From Rummeliibacillus sp963792445 (lineage in GTDB: Bacteria; Bacillota; Bacilli; Bacillales_A; Planococcaceae), in the NCBI GenBank assembly GCA_963792445.1, contig CAWBWO010000005.1:112767-176766 (forward strand): a stretch of DNA of 64,000 nucleotides, given 5' to 3'. The notes under the pieces were generated by a model. It had not been told where the DNA came from, ran no database searches, and saw only the letters and a list, made by a program, of their open reading frames with translations. Shown piece after piece: positions 27,725 through 36,749 of the stretch. Each line of letters opens with the position of its first letter. The stretch's first letter is position 1. The position numbers and the translations under genes were made by a program.

Positions 27725-29542
27725 TTAATTAGCAAATTCTTCAAAGCTTAAGCTATTTGATAATATGAGTGCCTGAATAACTAATAAAATATACGCTGCT
27801 GCTGATGCATTTTTTAGTGAAACTTGAAGTTTCTCTTCAACTTGTTTTATACGATATTGGACACCACCGATGGATAACATCATCTCCTCCGTCGTTTCTT
27901 TTAAGCGTTGGCTATTTAGTAAATAGACGTAAAGTGTGTACAACAATTCCTTTTTACGTGGATCATCAAAATCATATAAGTCTTTTAACGTCTTTTTTGC
28001 CATTTCATGTAGCTGTTCAATACTCATATTCTTGACGATATCGCCTAGCAGTCCTAAATCCTCGTAATCTGTTATTAGTTTTTGGTTTGGAAAACGTTGT
28101 GCGATACGTGCCTCATTTAGCGAACGTTCGAAATCTTTGAAGTTGCTAAATGTTCCGCTGATCCCAACCGAATAGGCATAATTGCTGTTTTGCTTCTCCA
28201 ATCCTTGGAAAATTTTCATCATTTTATTTTTCCAGCTTTGCTCCTTATTGCTATTTTGTGGATTAAGAAGCGCAATTTCCTCCCCGAGTACCGCAAAAAT
28301 ACAAGGCAAATCCCACTTTTTTGCTAATTTTGATAGCTGTGTTAGCTGGTCATGAATATCAATAATTTCGTTATTTTTCTTTTTCTTTTTCACACTAATA
28401 ATCCCTGTAGAAAACGGTGGCTGAAACTTAAACGGTAAAAATTTATAGTAAGATTCGATATCTTTAATATTCTGATTATGAATTAAGCGTTCTAATAGCG
28501 AGCTACGCAGACGTTGTTGCTCTTCAAAATGCGCCTCCTCGTATAAAATACATAACGCTACGACCGTCGAAATACTCTCTAAAAATAAGTGGTGGTTTTC
28601 ATCTAGACGCTCTTCATCAAAGTAAAAAAAAGAGCAAGTGGCATAATTTTTTTTATTAATTAGAACAGGAGCTGTCAACTTCCAATATCGATCACCTTTG
28701 TAATGCGAAACGTTGTGCTTATTGTCAAAACGTAATAGTTTCTCAGTATCTTTTTTGATTACTAGCTGCTGCTCTTCCGTTAAACCGATTTGACTTAATG
28801 GATTTTCGTGAATATCCTCAATCAAAATAGGAATGTTCAACAGCTCATAAGCAGTCTGCACAATTTCGTCTAATGAATGCTTGTCTGTTACTTTTTGTGT
28901 TAGCTGACCCTGAAATATTGAAATTTTTTCAAGCATTTGCTTATGATGCAAAAGTGCATCATATGTCATTTCAAGCTCAGACAAAATATTGTCGTTTTGA
29001 TAAAGAGAAATTAGCTCCTCCTTATCCTCAAGCCAATCGCGCTCCAAACGCACTTTAAACTCGCAACAAGGATCACCTTTTGCGACGCACTTATGCTCAA
29101 TGGCAATAATCGATTCGCCAAACTCATATGTCAATGCACCACTCGCAAAGCCACATAACATATGACAAACACATTCATCTGATAAACCGTAATTTTTCAG
29201 ATGCATTGCTGCTTCGAATGACTCTACCCATTGTCCCCACGTATCGATGCATTCAATCGTGCCATCCGGATGACGCACAATTTCCCCCATGAAAATGACA
29301 TCTTTTACGTGACCTAAGCGCGAGTGGCTTTTACCAACAGGATTTACTGTTTTATTTTGGAGCTTGTTTTTTGCTGCTGATTCCATCCCAAACTCTTTAC
29401 CAAATCGAAATAAAAAGCCTTTCGTTTTATGAGAACCAATGTTGTTAAATAAATTACTTTTTAATGTCTGGAAGGCATTTGCAGACATTAAAATATTTTG
29501 GGCTTCGCCAGAATTAAATGCAACTTGATTCATCAAAATCAC
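27725..29542 (-). CDS. Aromatic-responsive regulator: XylR-N + V4R sensor with PucR-type HTH output
   Basis: 605-residue transcription factor. Residues about 15-120 match the XylR/DmpR N-terminal effector domain. About 125-170 form the V4R zinc site (ECVCHMLCGFASGALTYEFG, then KCVAKGDPCCEF), where such proteins bind aromatics. A short coiled linker and a GAF-like region (about 215-345) follow. The C-terminus has a PucR-type GGDEF-like/HTH module (LKETTEEMMLSIGGVQYRIK). No AAA+ sigma-54 domain is present, so it should act on sigma-A promoters. It diverges from the hydrolase operon, which it presumably activates. Undamaged. Confidence 0.85.
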   Translation of the reverse strand: MILMNQVAFNSGEAQNILMSANAFQTLKSNLFNNIGSHKTKGFLFRFGKEFGMESAAKNKLQNKTVNPVGKSHSRLGHVKDVIFMGEIVRHPDGTIECIDTWGQWVESFEAAMHLKNYGLSDECVCHMLCGFASGALTYEFGESIIAIEHKCVAKGDPCCEFKVRLERDWLEDKEELISLYQNDNILSELEMTYDALLHHKQMLEKISIFQGQLTQKVTDKHSLDEIVQTAYELLNIPILIEDIHENPLSQIGLTEEQQLVIKKDTEKLLRFDNKHNVSHYKGDRYWKLTAPVLINKKNYATCSFFYFDEERLDENHHLFLESISTVVALCILYEEAHFEEQQRLRSSLLERLIHNQNIKDIESYYKFLPFKFQPPFSTGIISVKKKKKNNEIIDIHDQLTQLSKLAKKWDLPCIFAVLGEEIALLNPQNSNKEQSWKNKMMKIFQGLEKQNSNYAYSVGISGTFSNFKDFERSLNEARIAQRFPNQKLITDYEDLGLLGDIVKNMSIEQLHEMAKKTLKDLYDFDDPRKKELLYTLYVYLLNSQRLKETTEEMMLSIGGVQYRIKQVEEKLQVSLKNASAAAYILLVIQALILSNSLSFEEFAN

Positions 29543-29710
29543 ATCCCCTTTGATTTTCTAATTCCCTATGTTACATAAGTAGAATTTAATTTTCAATAAA
29601 TTTTAAAGATTCTAATCATTATTTCAATAAAAATCGCTATGATGTTCAAAATCTATACACGTTATACTCAGAACATAAAGAATAACCAATCAGCACAAGG
29701 GGGCAAAACG
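29543..29710. promoter_or_regulatory. Divergent control region between regulator and hydrolase operon
   Basis: Two copies of TTTCAATAAA (29591-29600 and 29622-29631) are 31 bp apart, about three helical turns. TATACT near 29672 could be a -10 for the hydrolase operon, but no good -35 precedes it, as expected for an activated promoter. The decamer also occurs near 10121 and upstream of thiC, so its meaning is uncertain. Confidence 0.35.
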
Positions 29711-30607
29711 ATGACGATTTTTGAAGGATTTCATAATAGTTACGTATTAGCAAATGGTGTACGTACACATTATTCGTGGGCTGGAACAGAAGGACCAGCT
29801 GTCATTTTACTACACGGTGCAGGACCTGGAGCTTGCGGCGCAGCAGGTTGGCGCTTTATGTTACCTGCGTTAGCAAAAGCTGGATTCCGAGCATACGCAG
29901 TAGACCAACTATCAATGGGCTTCACAGATGCACGCCCTCACGCATGGCCAGTAAATGGTCATCAAAGCTTAGTGGATCATGTACATGATTTCATTGAAGC
30001 ATTATGTCTAGATGAAGTATCACTTGTCGGGAACTCACAAGGTGCTTACGTTGCAGCTAAATATGCAATCGACCATCCGGAAAAAGTGAATAAAGTTGTT
30101 TACATCGGCAGTAATACCATTTATCAGGCGATGCAAGAAGTACCTGAAAGAAAACTACGTTCATTCTTAGAAGTGATTGGTTATGACTATACAGAAGAAT
30201 CATTACGCAAGTTTATGTACCGTAATTCAAGTGAAGACACAGTCATTCCTGAAGAACTAATTCAACTACGTCATCAGGCAGCAACTCGCCCAGGCATAAA
30301 AGAATCCAATCAAGCATTCGACGCTTACTTAGCAAGAATGAATGAAGAACCAAAGCTTTGGGATCGTTACTGCATTAAAGATGCATTACCAAAATTGAAG
30401 ATTCCTGGCCTATTCATTTGGGGGAACCAAGATACTGTTGCACCAGTTGAGACAGCTTATAAACTTGAGAAATTATTGCCAAACATTAAATTTGAATATA
30501 TCGAAAACTGCGGTCACCAAGCACAAACTGACCAACCAGAAATCGTAAACAAACTTGTCATCGATTTTTTAGCAGTGGAAAACGTTCAAGCAGTTCCAGC
30601 ACAATAG
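29711..30607 (+). CDS. Alpha/beta hydrolase, meta-cleavage product (C-C) hydrolase
   Basis: Hydrolyses the ring-fission product to an acid and 2-hydroxypenta-2,4-dienoate (MhpC/BphD/HsaD type). 298 residues from ATG 29711 behind AAGGGGGC; longer starts lack a site. The oxyanion region is LLHGAGPGACGAAGW, the nucleophile is S109 in GNSQGAY, the acid is Asp in GNQDTVAP and the base is His in CGHQAQTDQP. First gene of the rightward operon, 23 bp before the monooxygenase gene. Confidence 0.92.
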   Translation: MTIFEGFHNSYVLANGVRTHYSWAGTEGPAVILLHGAGPGACGAAGWRFMLPALAKAGFRAYAVDQLSMGFTDARPHAWPVNGHQSLVDHVHDFIEALCLDEVSLVGNSQGAYVAAKYAIDHPEKVNKVVYIGSNTIYQAMQEVPERKLRSFLEVIGYDYTEESLRKFMYRNSSEDTVIPEELIQLRHQAATRPGIKESNQAFDAYLARMNEEPKLWDRYCIKDALPKLKIPGLFIWGNQDTVAPVETAYKLEKLLPNIKFEYIENCGHQAQTDQPEIVNKLVIDFLAVENVQAVPAQ

Positions 30608-30630
30608 ACTATTTTGAAAGGGATGATTAA

Positions 30631-31800
30631 ATGGTTACAGTAGTTGAAAATAAAGGGCTTTATGAAGAAATTATGCAAAAAGCAAAGCGTATCGGTGAAG
30701 CTGCAGAGTTAGAAGCACTCGAAGCAGATCGTAACTCAACAATTTCTCCACGCATTGCGGAAATAATTCGTGAGGAGGAAATTCATCGTTTAATTTTACC
30801 GAAAGAGTTTGGCTATCCACAACTTGATTGGCGCACTTTTGTTGATATGGTAAGCAAGGTTGGTTACTACAACCTATCTGCTGCATGGTTAACATACTTC
30901 TTCTCAGCGCATAACTCTTGGGTATGCTACTATCCAAAGCATATTCGCGATGAAGTCATTAATCAAGGTGGCTTCGTGGCTGACGTATTTGCACCAATCG
31001 GTAAAGTGGAACCAGTAGAAGGTGGCTATACCATTTCAGGTAAGTACAATTTTGTAAGCGGTATCAACTATTGCGATTGGGTTGGCGTTGGCGCAATGAT
31101 GAAATTTGAAGACAGTGACAGGCCTGAACGTGTAGGGATCTTATTAAAAGTTTCTGACTTAGAAGTTGTGAAAACGTGGGATTCATTTGGTCTTCGTGGA
31201 TCAGGTAGTAATACATTAATCATCGATAATGTTTTCATTAAGCCCGATGCAATTTTACGTTTTAACAAAATTATCGAAAAGAGCCAACCACCTTATGAAG
31301 ATTTCGATCAAGACTACTTATACTACAACACACCTTTCTACCCTGGCTTCTATGTAGGGTTCGCAGCGATGGCTGTTGGTGGTGCACAGCGTGTACTTGA
31401 CGAATTTGAAAAGCATACAGCAGGTCGCGTCCGCTTCTCTGGCGTAAATGAAAAAGACTCACCTACGAGCCAACGCGTACTTTCGGAGTTAAAGCTTGAA
31501 ATGCTTTCTGCTAAAACTTTATTAAATGAATATATCAGGATGATGGAAACAGATAAAGGTGGCCCATACGAAGGAGCCGAATATAAAGCAATCCGTGCAA
31601 AAATTATTGATAAGTGTACACAAATTGGCGTAAAAGCACTACTTACTTTAGGGGGGCACGCATTATTAAAAGGTCACCCAGTCGAGCTATTCACTCGTGA
31701 CTTAATGGCAATCGCAACACACATTACTTCTTTATATGAAGATGGCATTTTAGGTTACGGTAGACATTTATTCGGTGTTGATACAAACATTCAAGGGTAA
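30631..31800 (+). CDS. Acyl-CoA-dehydrogenase-fold flavin monooxygenase, oxygenase component
   Basis: 389-residue enzyme resembling HsaA/HpaH-type two-component monooxygenases. These use reduced flavin and O2 to hydroxylate a phenol to a catechol. Landmarks are ILPKEFGYPQLDWRTFVDMV, GGYTISGKYNFVSGINYCDW, DSFGLRGSGSNTLIIDNVF and GGHALLKGHPVELFTRDL. It lacks the catalytic Glu segment of true acyl-CoA dehydrogenases. The partner reductase is probably the gene at 24977. GAAAGGG precedes the ATG. The natural phenolic substrate cannot be told from sequence. Confidence 0.88.
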   Translation: MVTVVENKGLYEEIMQKAKRIGEAAELEALEADRNSTISPRIAEIIREEEIHRLILPKEFGYPQLDWRTFVDMVSKVGYYNLSAAWLTYFFSAHNSWVCYYPKHIRDEVINQGGFVADVFAPIGKVEPVEGGYTISGKYNFVSGINYCDWVGVGAMMKFEDSDRPERVGILLKVSDLEVVKTWDSFGLRGSGSNTLIIDNVFIKPDAILRFNKIIEKSQPPYEDFDQDYLYYNTPFYPGFYVGFAAMAVGGAQRVLDEFEKHTAGRVRFSGVNEKDSPTSQRVLSELKLEMLSAKTLLNEYIRMMETDKGGPYEGAEYKAIRAKIIDKCTQIGVKALLTLGGHALLKGHPVELFTRDLMAIATHITSLYEDGILGYGRHLFGVDTNIQG

Positions 31801-31856
31801 CAAACTCATTTGAAAATGTGATTTATAAAAAATAACTATCTATGAGGTGAATATAA

Positions 31857-32837
31857 ATGGATAAATTTATTTACGCACCAGAAATTGCAAAATTAGGACA
31901 CGTAGCTTTAGTGTCAGCAGACCTTGAAAAATCATTAAAGTTCTTCCGCGACACAATTGGCTTAGAAGAAACAGAAGTTGTCGACGGCGTACACTACTTA
32001 CGAGCTTGGGGCGATTTCGAACATCATACATTATCCATTACAGCTGGTGAAAAATCTTACATCGATCACATCGGCTGGCGTACAAAACGTCGCGAGGATA
32101 TAGCGACTTTCGCAAAATTATTAGAGGATGCTGGCACAGAAGTACGCTTCGTAAAAGCTGGCGAAGAAGTAGCACAAGGTGAAGCCATCCGATTCGAATT
32201 ACCAAGTGGTCATCGTTTTGAGCTTTACTATGATATGGAAAAAACACCTGCTGATGAAACGCGTAAATCAGTGCTTAAAAATCAAACGTATAAATCTTGG
32301 GCGAAAGGTGTATCTCCACGCCGTATCGACCACGTAAACTTACAAACTTCTCACGACAACGCTGAGATCGTACAATATTTAAAAGAAGCACTAGGCTTTA
32401 AATTGCGCGAATATTTCGTAAATCCAGACGATGTACAGATAGCAAGTTGGTTATCAGTAACAAACTTAGTACATGACGTAGCAATCATGTCTACACCACG
32501 TTCAAAAGAGCCAAACGAAATGCACCATATTGCTTACTGGTTAGACAACTCACAAGACTTACTACGTGCTGCTGACATTTTATGTGAAGCGGATATACAA
32601 TTCGTAGGTCCTGGTAAACACGGTATTTCTCAAGCAATGTATATTTACGTAAAAGATCCAGGAAGTGGTTTACGTCTTGAAATCTTTACAAACGGATACT
32701 TAATCTTCGAACCAGACTGGGAGCCAGTGAAATGGACTTATGAAGAATATTTGAAAAACGGCTCTGCATACTGGGGAGACCGTCGCCGCGATGATGTAGA
32801 TCGTGAAGCGCAAGAAAAAGAATTAACAAAAGCGTAA
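31857..32837 (+). CDS. Extradiol (catechol 2,3-) dioxygenase, VOC type I
   Basis: Opens the catechol ring next to the diol with Fe(II) and O2. 326 residues with two tandem VOC domains (about 8-125 and 155-280). Iron ligands are predicted as H159 (RIDHV), H224 (MHHIAYW) and E275 (GLRLEIFTNGY), in the usual spacing. GAGGTG precedes the ATG. Third gene of the hydrolase operon, followed by a terminator. The two-domain length suits a bicyclic or substituted catechol, but this is not decisive. Confidence 0.93.
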   Translation: MDKFIYAPEIAKLGHVALVSADLEKSLKFFRDTIGLEETEVVDGVHYLRAWGDFEHHTLSITAGEKSYIDHIGWRTKRREDIATFAKLLEDAGTEVRFVKAGEEVAQGEAIRFELPSGHRFELYYDMEKTPADETRKSVLKNQTYKSWAKGVSPRRIDHVNLQTSHDNAEIVQYLKEALGFKLREYFVNPDDVQIASWLSVTNLVHDVAIMSTPRSKEPNEMHHIAYWLDNSQDLLRAADILCEADIQFVGPGKHGISQAMYIYVKDPGSGLRLEIFTNGYLIFEPDWEPVKWTYEEYLKNGSAYWGDRRRDDVDREAQEKELTKA

Positions 32838-32843
32838 TAACTA

Positions 32844-32885
32844 AACCACCAGTATTCATGATGATGAACGCTGGTGGTTTCTTGA
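32844..32885 (+). terminator. Terminator of the ring-cleavage operon
   Basis: AAACCACCAG (32844-32853) pairs with CTGGTGGTTT (32872-32881) 5 bp after the dioxygenase stop. The T-tract is short. Confidence 0.7.
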
Positions 32886-32932
32886 GTAATAAATACGAAT
32901 AGGGATAATCCTTATAGGAAGGAGTGTTACGG

Positions 32933-34000
32933 TTGAAGGCAATGTTAAAAGTGTTGGTCTTATCTTTAATTGGCGGTTATATTTTTAACCTGCTGCACAT
33001 CCCTATTCCATGGATGCTCGGCCCAATTGTTGTTGTCATGTTAACCCAATTTGTTTATAAAGGACCGCTCAAATGGTCTGGCAAATTGCGTGATATAGGG
33101 GTTGTCATGGTCGGTACCGTAATAGGTGTACAATTTAACATCGATTTATTTGGCATGATGGGCTCCATTCTATTTTACATGATCTTGTTAAACGTTATTT
33201 TAATAGGTGGCTCCATCGGCATCGCCTACTTAACGAGTAAATGGACAAAAATCCCATTGAAAGCTGCCATATTAGGCGCTATCCCAGGTGGTTTAGGCCA
33301 AATCGTCGTATTTGCTGAGGAAGAAAAAGTGGAAGAAATCGGTGTTATTTCTTATTTTCAAGTAATTCGGCTGTTACTAGTCGTTGTTTTCGTACCGTTT
33401 ATCGTTGCAGGGCATGCAATCAGTAAGCCTCCGACTGACGCGAAGCTAACGATTAGTTTACTATTAATCATTGCACTTGCATGGGGATGCTCCTATTTAA
33501 TGAGCCGTATCCACTTGCCTGTCGCATTTTTCATCACGCCAATTATTTTGTTAATTACGTTGAAACTCTCAACACCACTCCCAATGCCACAAGTACCTGG
33601 CATCGTCATGGTCATCGCACAGCTACTAATCGGCGCCCATATTGGCTTAATGCTCAAGCCAGATATGATTAAGCTTCCAGTACGCGTACTTGTTGGTGGC
33701 ATTCTTAGTGCATTAGCACTGATTGCCCTAACGTTTGGCTCAAGTTTCCTGATGTCGTTTGTATTGGACACAACATTCGCTACAAGTTTTCTAAGCACAG
33801 CCCCAGGTGGCTTAGATCAAATGGTATTATTAGCTCATTCAGTTAAAGCGGAAGTCTCGCTTGTCTCGATGTTCCAAACATTCAGGCTACTGTTCATTTT
33901 TATTATCATTATGCCTTTGATGAAAATGTTTTATCGTTGGAGAGAAAAAAAGGAGATTGTCTACGAGCAAGAAAGCAAAGTAGAAAGCAAAGCAGTCTAA
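32933..34000 (+). CDS. AbrB-family membrane permease
   Basis: Integral membrane protein of about 355 residues with two related halves of about five helices each (LHIPIPWMLGPIVVVMLTQF and the second-half FLSTAPGGLDQMVLLAH), the pattern of the AbrB/PF05145 family. Function of the family is poorly known; a transport role is inferred from context. TTG 32933, 8 nt after AGGAG, is the preferred start; GTG 32924 overlaps that site. Placed after a terminator, so it may be transcribed separately from the dioxygenase. Its last third is duplicated at 52293-52604. Confidence 0.8.
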   Translation: MKAMLKVLVLSLIGGYIFNLLHIPIPWMLGPIVVVMLTQFVYKGPLKWSGKLRDIGVVMVGTVIGVQFNIDLFGMMGSILFYMILLNVILIGGSIGIAYLTSKWTKIPLKAAILGAIPGGLGQIVVFAEEEKVEEIGVISYFQVIRLLLVVVFVPFIVAGHAISKPPTDAKLTISLLLIIALAWGCSYLMSRIHLPVAFFITPIILLITLKLSTPLPMPQVPGIVMVIAQLLIGAHIGLMLKPDMIKLPVRVLVGGILSALALIALTFGSSFLMSFVLDTTFATSFLSTAPGGLDQMVLLAHSVKAEVSLVSMFQTFRLLFIFIIIMPLMKMFYRWREKKEIVYEQESKVESKAV

Positions 34001-34028
34001 GTGTTGGTGCCAGTTGTCAAGCACCACT

Positions 34029-34077
34029 AAAATGGATATCGCCCAAGAAGTCTTCTTGGGCGATATCCATTTTTTTA
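34029..34077. terminator. Strong bidirectional terminator
   Basis: A perfect 18-bp stem, with ATGGATATCGCCCAAGA pairing with its complement around a short loop, is followed by seven T on the plus strand and an A-rich stretch on the other side. It separates the permease from the converging MmgE/PrpD gene. A GTGCC motif lies just upstream (34003-34020). Confidence 0.92.
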
Positions 34078-35506
34078 AACACTTTCAACTAATCCCACAA
34101 GCTGATGAATGTGTGAAATCCAATCACTAAAATTAGAATACGACTCTATTTTTATTCCGTTATCATAGTAGATGTTAGCTTTTTCTTGAACTTGATCATC
34201 CGAAATCTTAAGGAGTCTTGCATAATGGGTGATACAATCTATCCATTTTCCTCGATGTTCTTGTTCACTTAATGGAATAGCTTTTGAACCTGGAGCATGC
34301 GAGATTTGCTTTTCCAATACTTTTCCATCTATTGTTTTTATGATTACGAGAACCGGGATTTCTTCAATTTCTTGACTTGTCTGGGTCGTGCCTTCCATTT
34401 CAGAAACTTTTACAATTGGCAACATTCTTTGAATTTCTGACCGCATCACTTGTTCGTCTTCAAAACTACTCAGTTTGATAATACCATCCTTGAGTGCTGC
34501 CAAAGCTGTATATTCTGCACTAAATTTCCCTTGCAATCCCGTCAATGGTCGAGAATGAACCAGCGGCATCAACTGGCCAGGAGGTACTATAATTGAAATT
34601 TCTTCAACATCTTCTAGGACTATTTTATTTTCTTCCCGGATTGTTAAAATGCCATGAATCAGTCGATGAGTTGCATAGCAACATGGAAACTTCTTCACAG
34701 ATAAACCTGTCTCTATCAAATCATAAGGCTTTCCAAATTCCATACGATCTATTTGAGAATTTATCTTTTCTACATTTTCTCCACCAGTAAAGGCAAATAA
34801 AAAACCCTTTGGTCCAAATATTTCTTTGTTTCCGGTAAATCCGTTTTTCGCAAGAGTAGCCGCCTGTAACCCTTGAGAAGCAGCAGCCCCTACATGGAAG
34901 GATTTTGTCATTGTCCCAAAGTTCTTCTGTAAACCACCTGACATTGACGAAGCAATTGCAATTGCATTTGCACTTTCTTCTTCATTTAATTTGTACAAAT
35001 AGCTGCATGCCGCAGCTACTGCAATCGTTCCTAGCGTAGCAGTTGAGTGCCAACCAAGCTGATAGTGTTTTAAATCCACTAATTGCCCCAATCGAAGCAT
35101 CACTTCTGTTCCAATTGCATAAGCCGTAATCACCTCTTTCCCCGAACTGCCTAACTTTTCAGCAAGAGGAGTTATTCCTGCAAGGACCGGAGCACTTGGA
35201 TGGATGATCACACTTGGCGCAGCATCATCAAAATCCAGAACGTGGGAAGCTGTGCCGTTAATTAAGGCAGCATTCTCCATATTCGTCTTAATAGGCTCCC
35301 CCCATAGGGAGGAGCCATTTGAGATCACTATCTGACGAATATACTTTTTTGACAATCTCAACAGCGGGCTCTGTCCACCCGGCTAAACTAACTCCAACAG
35401 TATCAATAATGGCCAGTTTTGCTAAAGTTATCAATTCTTCGGGTAAATCATTATACTGAGTTTCATTAATAAACTTTGTCATTTTATCCATTAGTATATT
35501 CGACAT
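34075..35506 (-). pseudogene. MmgE/PrpD family dehydratase/decarboxylase, one frameshift
   Basis: Family of 2-methylcitrate dehydratase and cis-aconitate decarboxylase. ATG 35506 follows AAAGGTGG. The N-terminal frame (ELITLAKLAIIDTVGVSLAG) shifts near 35330. The rest is continuous for 400 residues: NGTASHVLDFDDAAPSVIIH, GWHSTATLGTIAVAAACS, GLSVKKFPCCYATHRLIHG. The active-site DFDD and the His in the HPSAP and GWHSTAT segments are present. Last gene of a leftward unit with acyl-CoA dehydrogenase, FadF-like protein and ETF. Given TcuA and CoA-transferase genes further on, cis-aconitate to itaconate is an attractive but unproven activity. Confidence 0.85.
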
Positions 35507-35553
35507 TTGAAAATTCCACCTTTATCGGTTTCTATCTACACTTTTTTAGATTA

Positions 35554-36714
35554 CTAGAATGATCGTGGCATTTCTAATACGTGCTGACCAACATAACTTA
35601 ATACTAAATTATTGGAAATTGGCGCATTACGGGCTAATCGGGATTCTTTCCACTTTCTTTCAATATGATATTCTTTTGCTACAGCATATCCTCCAAATGT
35701 CGTCATTGCCGCTTCACCAGCTTCCCATGCTGCTTCTGTGCAAAGATACTTAGCCATATTTGCTTCTGCCCCGCAAGGAAGTCCTTGATCAAATTTCGTT
35801 GCTGCTTTATGCATCATCGTTTCAGCAGCCATTAGATTCGTGTAGGCTTTTGCAATTGGGAATTGAACTCCTTGGTTTTTACCAATTGGTCGGTCAAAGA
35901 CAATTCTTTCATTTGAATAGCGAACTGCTTGCTCAACAAACCATTTTCCATCCCCAACAGCTTGTGCAGAAGCTAGAATACGTTCTGCATTTAAGCCATC
36001 CAGAATACAATATAATCCATTTCCTTCTTCTCCAACTAAAGCATCCGCCGGCACTTCAAGGTCGTTGATATAGAGCATATTCGTTTCATGGTGTACCATG
36101 GTATCAATTGGATTTGCAATAATGGCATCACCTACTTCACGTGTATCGATTAAAAATAAGCTAATCCCTTTTGTTTTTTTGTCAACCTTGTCAAGTGGTG
36201 TCGTTCTAGCAAGCAATAAAATCATATCTGAATGCTGGTAGCGGGAAGTAAAGATTTTTTGCCCATTAATGATATAACGGTCTCCCTTTTTCTCGGCAAA
36301 TGTTTTAATCTTTGTTGTATCCGAACCAGCATCAGGTTCTGTAACACCCATGGATTGCAGTCTTAATGTTCCATCAGCAATTTGTGGCAGATATTTTTTC
36401 TTTTGTTCTTCACTACCGTGTCTTAACAAAGCACCCATCGTATACATTTGTGCATGACATGCTGTACCAGCACCACCAGAACGATTTACTTCCTCTAATA
36501 TTATAGCGGCTTCAGATAATCCTAGACCTGCACCACCGTATTCTTCCGGAATCAGAGCCGAAAGCCATCCCGCTTCGATCATGGCATTTACGAATTCTTC
36601 CGGATACTCATTATTTTCATCACATTTTTTCCAGTATTCCACATCATATTTTGAACAAATTTCTCTAACCCCGTATCTAATATCTTCTTGTAATTCGCTG
36701 TATTCAAAATTCAT
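35554..36714 (-). CDS. Acyl-CoA dehydrogenase family protein
   Basis: FAD enzyme of 386 residues, full length, expected to desaturate an acyl-CoA and pass electrons to EtfAB, encoded upstream in the same unit. Motifs are EEYGGAGLGLSEAAIILEEV, MGVTEPDAGSDTTKIKTFAE, INGQKIFTSRYQHSDM and ERIVFDRPIGKNQGVQFPIA. The C-terminal region reads RLARNAPISNNLVLSYVGQH instead of the common EGT-type segment that carries the catalytic Glu in medium-chain enzymes. The base and substrate class are therefore unclear. Intact between broken neighbours. Confidence 0.88.
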   Translation of the reverse strand: MNFEYSELQEDIRYGVREICSKYDVEYWKKCDENNEYPEEFVNAMIEAGWLSALIPEEYGGAGLGLSEAAIILEEVNRSGGAGTACHAQMYTMGALLRHGSEEQKKKYLPQIADGTLRLQSMGVTEPDAGSDTTKIKTFAEKKGDRYIINGQKIFTSRYQHSDMILLLARTTPLDKVDKKTKGISLFLIDTREVGDAIIANPIDTMVHHETNMLYINDLEVPADALVGEEGNGLYCILDGLNAERILASAQAVGDGKWFVEQAVRYSNERIVFDRPIGKNQGVQFPIAKAYTNLMAAETMMHKAATKFDQGLPCGAEANMAKYLCTEAAWEAGEAAMTTFGGYAVAKEYHIERKWKESRLARNAPISNNLVLSYVGQHVLEMPRSF

Positions 36715-36749
36715 ATTTATTCACCCCATCATTGATTTTGTTTGTCTTC

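Noticed and set aside
29560..29710. Sigma-54 (-24/-12) promoter expected from the XylR-like sensor
   Set aside because: No TGGCAC-N5-TTGC pattern is present in the gap and the regulator lacks an AAA+ domain.
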